Source of the DNA: VRUE01 sp040508545
Lineage (GTDB): Bacteria; Actinomycetota; Thermoleophilia; Solirubrobacterales; 70-9
DNA length: 30,873 bases
Assembly: GCA_040508545.1 (NCBI GenBank)
Contig: JBEVMR010000095.1
Location: 1-30,873 of the forward strand
Direction of reading: 5' to 3'
Of this stretch, positions 13,624 to 19,054 are shown piece by piece (position 1 is the first letter of the stretch; every line of letters starts with the position of its first letter). Under the pieces are notes generated by a model. It searched no databases. It was not told where the DNA came from and was given only the letters and a program-made list of their open reading frames with translations. Position numbers and translations under genes: made by a program.

Positions 13624-14952
13624 ATGGACGCGACCCACAGGGAGGAGGGGCAGGCGTTGCTCTTGGCGCTCGGCGGCGCCTTCGCGCTGATCGTCGCGGC
13701 GCTGGCGCTGGTCGCGATCGCGGGTGCCGTCACCGGCAAGGGACGGGCGCAGCGCGCGGCGGATCTGGCGGCGATCTCGGCGGCGCGCTCGATGCGCGAC
13801 GACCTGCCGCGGCTGCTGGCGCCGCCGACCCTGCCGAACGGGCTGCCCAACCCGGCTCATATGGAGAAGTTCGTGTATCTGCTGCGGGCGCGAGCAGCGG
13901 CTGAAGAAGTGGCGAGGGCTAACGAAGTCGCATCCTCCCGGCTGCGAATCTCCTTTCCGGACGTAGTCTCGTTCGCCCCGGTGCGGGTCAAGACCCTGGT
14001 CTTCGGCAGTGTCGTCGCGCATCGGGTGGAAGCGTCTGCGGTCGCCGAAGCGGCTGCGCCCTTGGTCGGGGGCACGTCGACGCCATCGATGGCGAGCGGT
14101 GGCGGCTATAGCGGCCAGCTGGCCTACAGGACGGGGGAGGGGATGCGCCCCGACGTGGCCGCCGCCTTCGACCGGATGGCCGCGGCCGCATCGCGGACCG
14201 GGCTGACCCTGGTCGTCAACTCGGGCTTCCGCTCCGACGCCGAGCAAGCGGCGCTCTTCGCCGCTCACCCGGACCCGACCTGGGTAGCACCGCCGGGAAA
14301 GTCGCTGCACCGTTGCGCGACCGAGCTCGATCTCGGGCCCGAAACGGCGTACGACTGGCTGGCGGAGCACGCCTCGCGCTTTGGCTTCGTGCAGCGGTAT
14401 TCGTGGGAGGCTTGGCATTACGGATTTTCAGCCGGTCCGCCGCCGTGCTCCGCGGCCGGAAACTCAGTTGGGACTTCGGGCGGGAGAGGAGACGGCGCTC
14501 TCGCCGGCGCCAGTGGAATCCCCGCGTTCGTTCCAGCTCAATTCCGGATGCCTCTGCTGCAGGCGGCGGCTCGCTGGAACGTCTCACCGGCTCTACTTGC
14601 CGCTCAGCTGATGGCCGAGTCGAACTTCGACCCCAATGCCGGCTCCCCGGCCGGCGCGCAGGGCATCGCCCAATTCATGCCCTCGACAGCCGCTGCCTAT
14701 GGCCTTCGCGATCCCTACGACCCGGTCGAAGCGATTGGCGCGCAGGCCCACCTGATGGCGGACCTGCTGCGCCAGCTCGGCGATCCATCGCTCGCCCTCG
14801 CCGCCTATAACGCCGGCCCTGCCCCCGTCGAAGCCTGCGACTGCATTCCCGACTACCCCGAGACCCAGGCCTACGTCACCCGCATCCTCGGCCTTCTTGG
14901 CGGCGCCGGCGCACTCGTCCTCCCCAGCCTCGAAGTGAGGCTGGTGGCATGA
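13624..14952 (+). CDS. TadG-like membrane anchor fused to M15 peptidase and lytic transglycosylase
   Basis: The 442-residue protein has three parts. Residues 7-38 (EEGQALLLALGGAFALIV onward) form a TadE/TadG-like N-terminal helix with the usual QRAADLAAISAA sequence after it. Residues 160-270 are an M15 (VanY-type D-Ala-D-Ala carboxypeptidase) domain with SGFRS, zinc ligands H229 and D236 in SLHRCATELD, and H265 in AWHYGF. Residues 310-425 are a soluble-lytic-transglycosylase domain with catalytic E332 (AESNFDP), GAQGIAQFMPSTA, AYNAGP and YPETQAYVTRI. It would cut both peptide and glycan strands of peptidoglycan from the outer face of the membrane. The shared leader ties it to the TadE-like genes, suggesting it opens the wall for the pilus-like structure. 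Confidence 0.82.
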   Translation: MDATHREEGQALLLALGGAFALIVAALALVAIAGAVTGKGRAQRAADLAAISAARSMRDDLPRLLAPPTLPNGLPNPAHMEKFVYLLRARAAAEEVARANEVASSRLRISFPDVVSFAPVRVKTLVFGSVVAHRVEASAVAEAAAPLVGGTSTPSMASGGGYSGQLAYRTGEGMRPDVAAAFDRMAAAASRTGLTLVVNSGFRSDAEQAALFAAHPDPTWVAPPGKSLHRCATELDLGPETAYDWLAEHASRFGFVQRYSWEAWHYGFSAGPPPCSAAGNSVGTSGGRGDGALAGASGIPAFVPAQFRMPLLQAAARWNVSPALLAAQLMAESNFDPNAGSPAGAQGIAQFMPSTAAAYGLRDPYDPVEAIGAQAHLMADLLRQLGDPSLALAAYNAGPAPVEACDCIPDYPETQAYVTRILGLLGGAGALVLPSLEVRLVA

Positions 14953-14975
14953 CCGTCGCCTCTGCCAGGGAGGAG

Positions 14976-14993
14976 ATACACCTTAAGGTGTAT
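14976..14993. promoter_or_regulatory. Perfect 18-bp palindrome, VapB operator candidate
   Basis: ATACACCTTAAGGTGTAT is its own reverse complement. It lies 10-27 bases before ATG 15003 and overlaps the first bases of the TATTCT hexamer (14991-14996), which is a plausible -10 placed 6 nt before the ATG. A dimeric RHH antitoxin bound here would block its own promoter. GGTGTA recurs at 14998-15003, which may be an extra half-site. Confidence 0.75.
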
Positions 14994-15002
14994 TCTGGTG
15001 TA

Positions 15003-15215
15003 ATGACGCGTACCAATATCGAGATCGACGACGACCTGGTGGAGCGGGCGATGCGCATTTACCGCCTGCGCAGTAAACGGGAGGCGGTCGACCTGGCATT
15101 GCGCAGGCTCGTCGGCGACCCAATGAGCCGCGAGGAAACGCTGGCAGCGGAGGGACGCGGCTGGGACGGTGACCTCGATGAGATCCGCTCGCGAGAAGAG
15201 ATACCGGAGCTGTGA
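15003..15215 (+). CDS. vapB: VapB antitoxin, ribbon-helix-helix family
   Basis: The 70-residue protein begins TRTNIEIDDDLVERAMRIYRLRSKREAVDLALRRLV. This is the classic VapB ribbon-helix-helix pattern: a beta strand that enters the DNA groove, then two helices. The acidic C-terminal tail (GDLDEIRSREEIPEL) should wrap the toxin. The frame is open back to ATG 14949, which overlaps the previous stop, but ATG 15003 gives the canonical N-terminus and leaves the palindrome outside the gene. With TATTCT 6 nt upstream the mRNA may be leaderless. The stop overlaps the toxin GTG as GTGA, so toxin translation depends on antitoxin translation. Confidence 0.88.
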   Translation: MTRTNIEIDDDLVERAMRIYRLRSKREAVDLALRRLVGDPMSREETLAAEGRGWDGDLDEIRSREEIPEL

Positions 15216-15610
15216 CCCTTGTCGACAGTTCTGCGTGGATCGAGCTCTTCCGGGCAACTGGCAGTGCGGTACACCTACGTCTCAAGGCTTCCCTGGAGAA
15301 TCGGGATGTACTTGCTACGACTGACGTAGTGCTGATGGAGATTCTTGCTGGCGCTCGCGACGAGGAGGAGCGAGATTGGTTGCGCCGCTTTCTCTACGGC
15401 CGACGCTTCCTTCCCGTCCAGGGTCCTACGGACTATGAGAGCGCCGCGGAGCTCTACCGGCTTTGTCGACGTGGGGGAGAAACGCCGCGCCGCCTCATCG
15501 ACTGCTTGATTGCCGCGATTGCGATCCGAAACGATGCCGAGATGCTCTGCGTGGACTCCGATTTCGAGACGATCGCCAGGCATACGCCGCTGCGACTGAT
15601 GACTGCATAA
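15212..15610 (+). CDS. vapC: VapC toxin, PIN-domain ribonuclease
   Basis: The 132-residue PIN protein carries the full acidic set: D5 in LVDSSAWIEL, E43 in VVLMEILAGA, D97 in RLIDCLIAAIA, and D115/D117 in LCVDSDFE. It is expected to cleave a specific RNA when VapB is lost. Its length is normal for VapC and nothing suggests inactivation. GTG 15212 overlaps the vapB stop by four bases. It differs clearly from the PIN toxin at 13106-13549, so the two modules are not a recent duplication. Confidence 0.92.
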   Translation: MTLVDSSAWIELFRATGSAVHLRLKASLENRDVLATTDVVLMEILAGARDEEERDWLRRFLYGRRFLPVQGPTDYESAAELYRLCRRGGETPRRLIDCLIAAIAIRNDAEMLCVDSDFETIARHTPLRLMTA

Positions 15611-15667
15611 CGGTGGCAGTCTCCGGGTAGCCTGGATAGCACCCACCCTGACCCCGGAGGCGCAGAG

Positions 15668-16057
15668 ATGCCCGATCAGTTCACCCACACGAAGCTCCTC
15701 GATGTCAAGGACTCCGCAGCCGAGTTCGGCTACGGCGACGCTCAGGAGGCGCGATTCGCGCGGGGCGCTCTCGACGCCGAGGAGACCGGGGTCAGCCACA
15801 CCCGGCTGAAGCCCGGTCAGCGCTCGCCGTTCGGGCACAAGCACGAGAACGCCGAGGAGGTCTACGTGGTGCTGAGCGGCTCCGGCCGGATGAGGCTCGA
15901 CGACGAGATCATCGAGGTCGAGACCCTCGACGCGATTCGTGTCTCACCCGAGGTGACCCGCGCCTTCGAGGCCGGCTCGGACGGACTCGAAGTCCTCGCC
16001 GTGGGGGCCCACCATGAGGGCGACGGCGAGATTTTCCCCGGCTGGTGGTCGGACTGA
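15668..16057 (+). CDS. Cupin-domain protein
   Basis: The 129-residue protein is a single-cupin beta barrel. Motif 1 is visible as HKHENAEEVYVVLSGSGRM, giving probable metal ligands H57, H59 and E63 or E64. Motif 2 is IRVSPEVTRAFEAG. The usual histidine of motif 2 is replaced by arginine or lost, so metal binding may be altered, and the substrate cannot be inferred. The ATG at 15668 follows a strong GGAGG at 15656-15660. A TAGCCT hexamer at 15628-15633 is a possible -10. The MaoC gene follows 25 bases after the stop, possibly with its own promoter. Confidence 0.85.
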   Translation: MPDQFTHTKLLDVKDSAAEFGYGDAQEARFARGALDAEETGVSHTRLKPGQRSPFGHKHENAEEVYVVLSGSGRMRLDDEIIEVETLDAIRVSPEVTRAFEAGSDGLEVLAVGAHHEGDGEIFPGWWSD

Positions 16058-16082
16058 CGGCGGTTGCATAGACTCCGCACCG

Positions 16083-16556
16083 ATGGCAACCGTCGAGGTA
16101 CAGGGCGTCGAGGGCATGCAGTCGTTGCTCGGCCAAGAAATCGGCCCGAGCGAGTGGCGCACCGTCACCCAGGACGACATCAACGCCTTCGCCGGGATCT
16201 CGGGCGACGACCAGTGGATCCACGTCGACGTCGAGCGGGCGAAGAACGAGAGCCCCTTCGGGACCACGATCGCCCATGGCAACCTCACCCTGTCCCTGGT
16301 CGACGGCTTCCGCAAAAAGCTGATCTCCTCCACCGGCTTCACCCTCGGGGTGAACTACGGCTGGAACAAGATCCGCTTCCCCGCCCCAGTCCCGGTCGAC
16401 AGCCGGGTCCGCGGCCGCGCCGAGGTCGTCTCGATCGACGAGAAGGGCGGCGGCTGGTGGGAGGTGATCACCCGCTTCACCCTCGAGGTCGAGGGCAACG
16501 AGAAGCCGTGCTTCGTGGGTGATTCGGTGACGCGGGTCATGGTACCTGCTGGCTAA
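16083..16556 (+). CDS. MaoC-family (R)-specific enoyl-CoA hydratase
   Basis: This is a hot-dog-fold hydratase that adds water to trans-2-enoyl-CoA giving the R-3-hydroxy product, or a related acyl-thioester dehydratase. The 157-residue protein has the catalytic pair D42 and H47 in FAGISGDDQWIHVD, then SPFGTTIAHGNLTL. The start is ATG 16083; the upstream open frame lies inside the cupin gene. TAGACT at 16069-16074 sits 8 nt before the ATG. A decayed copy of the last third of this gene lies at 17396-17565, and a broken Nudix gene follows at once. Confidence 0.9.
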   Translation: MATVEVQGVEGMQSLLGQEIGPSEWRTVTQDDINAFAGISGDDQWIHVDVERAKNESPFGTTIAHGNLTLSLVDGFRKKLISSTGFTLGVNYGWNKIRFPAPVPVDSRVRGRAEVVSIDEKGGGWWEVITRFTLEVEGNEKPCFVGDSVTRVMVPAG

Positions 16557-16592
16557 ACCGACGCCTCCTGGTTAGGCCACGGATCGAAGTCA

Positions 16593-16870
16593 ATGGCCTA
16601 TCGAGACTCCTACCTCTGGCGACTTCGACAAGCTGGGGGCCATGGCTCGTCCTCATGCCCGGGGCGATGGTTGCCGTTCAACAAGATGATCAGCGCGTGC
16701 TACTGACCAAACGGACCGACGACGGAACTTGGTGCCTCCCGGCAGGCTCGGCGGAGCCGGGTGGCAGTTTCGCCCGGACACGCCCTCGAGCTGCTAGCCG
16801 CCTATCTGCGCTCGGGCTTATTCCAGGTGCGCTGATCTTTGTGCAATGGCGATTGCCGAAGGCGCTTTAG
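16593..16870 (+). pseudogene. Decayed Nudix hydrolase gene
   Basis: Conceptual translation starts MAYRDSYLWRLRQAGGH. It continues ELVLMPGAMVAVQ only after restoring one base at about 16644 (CATGaGCTC), then reads DDQRVLLTKRTDDGTWCLPAGSAEPGGSFA, a Nudix N-terminus up to the start of the Nudix box. After about 16780 another frame change (FART to ALELL) destroys the REUxEE part of the box, so the catalytic glutamates are missing. It lies 36 bases after the MaoC stop. A second N-terminal fragment of the same family is at 18820-18882. Confidence 0.75.
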
Positions 16871-17064
16871 GCTGCGACGTGCTCGCCAGCTGGAACGAAA
16901 TGCTCCAAGAGGGCCTCGCCTCCTAGGGCAAACGGAATGCCCTCTTCGGCGAGCTTGACGACCTCGGGGTAGGAGTCGCCAGCCGCAGACCAGCCCTCGA
17001 CATCGGGGGACTCGGCCCACCAGCCGTCGGCCTCGTGGTGATAGATGACACGCACGGTCTCCAT
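16867..17064 (-). CDS. hicB: HicB-family antitoxin
   Basis: The 65-residue protein has the HicB fold signature: a strand (TVRVIYHHEADGWWAESPDVEGWSAAGDSYPEVVKLAEEGI) forming the partial RNase-H-like domain that covers the toxin. It has no obvious C-terminal DNA-binding extension, so it belongs to the short HicB class. On the minus strand the start ATG at 17064 is preceded by GGAGG. The gene lies 13 nt after the hicA stop, so order is toxin first, antitoxin second, which is usual for hicAB. Its 3' end meets the end of the decayed Nudix gene. Confidence 0.85.
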   Translation of the reverse strand: METVRVIYHHEADGWWAESPDVEGWSAAGDSYPEVVKLAEEGIPFALGGEALLEHFVPAGEHVAA

Positions 17065-17077
17065 TCGATCCTCCACC

Positions 17078-17293
17078 TCAGAGTAGCTTTCGGGCCTCGT
17101 CCTCGGCAAGTCCGATGTCCCTAACGAGGATCTTGCGCACGAGGCCGGAGGGGATTGTCGCATTGTCGTGGAACGCGAAGGTCGGCGGGGGTCGGCCCGA
17201 TGCTTCCAGGCGGCGATGTGAGCCAGCTTGGCGTGCAATGCGATAGCCGAGCGGCTTGCGTTCCAAGGTGGCCAGCAGGCGCTTTGCCTTCAT
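17078..17293 (-). CDS. hicA: HicA-family mRNA interferase toxin
   Basis: HicA toxins are small double-stranded-RNA-binding-fold ribonucleases that cleave mRNA through one histidine. Here the motif is ARQAGSHRRLEASGRPP, with the catalytic His in GSH, followed by the C-terminal IPSGLVRKILVRDIGL. From ATG 17293 the product has 71 residues (MKAKRLLATLERKPLGYRI...). An in-frame ATG at 17311 would add six. The gene is intact and paired with hicB. The pair lies in a region of duplicated and broken genes, consistent with arrival by transfer. Confidence 0.87.
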   Translation of the reverse strand: MKAKRLLATLERKPLGYRIARQAGSHRRLEASGRPPPTFAFHDNATIPSGLVRKILVRDIGLAEDEARKLL

Positions 17294-17395
17294 CGACGGA
17301 AACTGCCCCATGCGCCGCGACTTTAGAGGGACTTTCGGATGGTTTTGTCTGTGCTGACGCAGATGGGAATCGCGTCGGACAATTCATACAACCCC

Positions 17396-17565
17396 AACAA
17401 GATCCGCTTTCCCGCCCGGTCCCGGTCGACAGCCGGGTCCGCGGCAAAAGCCGAGATCGTCGAGATCGACGAGAAAGGCGCTGGTGGGAGCTGGTCACCC
17501 GCTTAACCCTTGAGGTAGAGGGCAACGAGAAGCCGTGCGTCACCCGCGTGATGGGGCCCGCGGGC
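17396..17565 (+). pseudogene. Decayed duplicate of the MaoC gene's 3' third
   Basis: The stretch starting AACAAGATCCGCTTTCCCGC matches 16365-16556 closely. It contains the same CCGGTCGACAGCCGGGTCCGCGG run and GAGGGCAACGAGAAGCCGTG. At least three single-base indels shift the frame, and about 15 nt are missing after AAGCCGTGC. The first two thirds, including the catalytic Asp and His, are absent. It is a dead remnant of a second MaoC gene. Confidence 0.85.
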
Positions 17566-17581
17566 CGACGGGGGAGCGTTC

Positions 17582-18100
17582 TCAGGCCGTCGGGGTGGAA
17601 AGCGCCGCGGCGATGAAGGCGGTCTTCGCCTCGGTGTAGCCCTCGCGATCGTGCTCGAAGCGAGCGGCGAGCCTGCGCTTGAGCTTGGCGTACCTCCCCA
17701 CGAGGTCGGGGCTCGCCCTCAATCGGTCGCGAAACTCGAGCTCGTCGCGGTAGCGCTGACCGCTGACCGGCGCGAGATGGAGATGGTGCGTCCGGCGGCT
17801 CGGATGGGGCTTGCAGAACCAATGCATCTCGTCGGCCAGGTAAGGCGCGTACATGTAGCCGAGCTGAGCCAGGGGCTCGAAGGCCGACCGCGACGCGTCC
17901 AGGCTCTCGACCCCGACCAGGATGTCGATGATCGGCTTTGCGTCCAGGCCATCGACGGCGGTGCTGCCGACGTGGTGAATGCCGCCCGCCGTGAAGCCTC
18001 CGATCGCGTTGGCCAAGGCAGCCCGCTCCCTCTCGAACCTGGCGGGCCACTCCGGGTCATAGGCGACGATCTCGATCGATTCGGAGCTCGTGCTGGCCAC
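17582..18100 (-). CDS. GrpB/UPF0157 family protein
   Basis: The 172-residue protein has the nucleotidyltransferase-like fold of the GrpB family. The hallmark motifs are IVAYDPEWPARFERE at the start, HHVGSTAVDGLDAKPIIDI at about 42-60, and RRTHHLHLAP in the second half. Biochemical function in this family is poorly known. GTG at 18100 (complement of CAC 18098-18100) is the preferred start because it gives the normal short N-terminus. The open frame runs further but only into the region shared with the divergent methyltransferase gene. The gene is divergent to that methyltransferase, with 79 bases between starts. Confidence 0.85.
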   Translation of the reverse strand: MASTSSESIEIVAYDPEWPARFERERAALANAIGGFTAGGIHHVGSTAVDGLDAKPIIDILVGVESLDASRSAFEPLAQLGYMYAPYLADEMHWFCKPHPSRRTHHLHLAPVSGQRYRDELEFRDRLRASPDLVGRYAKLKRRLAARFEHDREGYTEAKTAFIAAALSTPTA

Positions 18101-18167
18101 GACGGAATAGTGGCTGATCGAGCGGTCGCCGGCCTCCGAACGGCGCCACGGCGGACACGCGATGGCA

Positions 18168-18173
18168 TACCCT
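18168..18173 (+). promoter_or_regulatory. Candidate -10 element TACCCT for methyltransferase gene
   Basis: TACCCT ends 6 nt before ATG 18180. The same hexamer stands 7 nt before the uvrC GTG at 22842. The spacing fits a leaderless transcript and supports 18180 as the start. Confidence 0.4.
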
Positions 18174-18179
18174 CCGCGC

Positions 18180-18809
18180 ATGGCCGATGCCTTGGGAAAG
18201 TGGTCCGAGCGGGAGCACGTGGCTGAGTACCTCTCCCGTGAGATACCGCATCGGCACCTCGCCGAGGAGATGCTGCTGGAAGCGCTTCCCGCGCGGATCG
18301 AGCGGTTCCTCGACCTCGGCACCGGTGATGGCCGGTTGATCGCCTTGATACGCCGCAGTCACCCCGCGGCGAGAGCGGTGGGGGTCGACGCCTCCGCGCC
18401 GATGCTCGCCCGGGCGGCCGAGCGCTTCGACGCCGATCCACTCGTCGAGCTCCGCGCGCACGACCTCGCGCTTCCACTTGCGGAGTCGGGCCCGTTTGAC
18501 GTCGTGGTCTCGGGCTTGGCGATTCACCATCTCGAGGACGAGCGCAAGCGGGCGCTGTTCGCGGAGATCAACTCGCTTATCGCGCCAGGCGGCGTCTTCG
18601 CGAACCTCGATCTCGTCGCCTCGGCATCCGGGCGCTTGCACGAGCGCTTTCGCATCGAGATCGGCCGGGTCGAGGACGACCCCACCGATCGCCTCGCCGA
18701 TCTCTCGGCGCAGATGGCCTGGCTGCGGGAGGCTGGCTTCGCCGAGGTGGATTGCCACTTCAAGTGGCTGGAGTTGGCCCTGGTTGTTGCTGCGAAGCAC
18801 GACGGGTAG
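18180..18809 (+). CDS. Class I SAM-dependent methyltransferase
   Basis: The 209-residue Rossmann-fold methyltransferase has SAM-binding motif I at 43-53 (FLDLGTGDGRL), the ribose-binding acidic residue D70 in AVGVDAS, and FDVVVSGLAIHHL as motif II/post region. A C-terminal half follows with ALFAEINSLIAPGGVFANLDL. The pattern suits small-molecule methyltransferases, but the substrate is unknown. ATG 18162 also starts the frame; ATG 18180 is preferred because of the TACCCT hexamer just before it. It lies between the MaoC remnant and the second Nudix remnant, so with grpB it may have been inserted into that unit. Confidence 0.85.
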   Translation: MADALGKWSEREHVAEYLSREIPHRHLAEEMLLEALPARIERFLDLGTGDGRLIALIRRSHPAARAVGVDASAPMLARAAERFDADPLVELRAHDLALPLAESGPFDVVVSGLAIHHLEDERKRALFAEINSLIAPGGVFANLDLVASASGRLHERFRIEIGRVEDDPTDRLADLSAQMAWLREAGFAEVDCHFKWLELALVVAAKHDG

Positions 18810-18819
18810 CGAATAGCCC

Positions 18820-18882
18820 ATGACGTATCGGGGTTCTGATCTCTGGTGCCTGCGGCAAGCCGTCGGCCACGAACTTGTCTGA
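18820..18882 (+). pseudogene. N-terminal remnant of a second Nudix gene
   Basis: The 20-codon frame MTYRGSDLWCLRQAVGHELV followed by TGA matches the N-terminus of the broken Nudix gene at 16593 at 15 of 20 residues. Nothing of the remaining domain is recognisable after the stop. It begins 10 bases after the methyltransferase stop. Confidence 0.7.
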
Positions 18883-18972
18883 CGGCGATATCACGCCTAC
18901 TTCTGGCGAGGAGCTGGGTTCGCCCTGACCCAGAGAAGTCGGTTGAGGCGAGTATCAGAGCTCAGCGTCAAT

Positions 18973-19010
18973 CTGTGTTTGACACAGTCTGGCTGCGCGC
19001 TTAGCATAAT
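18973..19010 (+). promoter_or_regulatory. Candidate promoter with overlapping operator for the secreted propeller protein
   Basis: TTGACA (18979-18984) is followed by 17 nt and TAGCAT (19002-19007), a close match to housekeeping -35/-10 elements. The -35 lies inside the inverted repeat CTGTGT-TTG-ACACAG (18973-18987), a likely repressor site. The region is AT-richer than its surroundings. The ribosome site GAGAGGACGGGG precedes ATG 19055. Confidence 0.6.
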
Positions 19011-19054
19011 CTGACTAATACGAAGCAATACTTCACGATAGAGAGGACGGGGAT

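Noticed and set aside
11574..14418. Minus-strand frames across the TadE and hydrolase genes
   Set aside because: They are Arg/Pro/Ala-rich shadows with no starts or domains.
14949..15002. ATG 14949 as the start of vapB
   Set aside because: It would put the 18-bp palindrome and -10 inside the gene and add 18 residues before the canonical ribbon strand.
16655..16870. Short intact Nudix protein of 71 residues
   Set aside because: The Nudix box glutamates are lost to a frameshift and the N-terminus lies in another frame, so it is treated as a pseudogene.
17155..17616. 153-codon plus-strand open frame as a gene
   Set aside because: It runs antisense to hicA and then through the frame-broken MaoC remnant, so it is chance.
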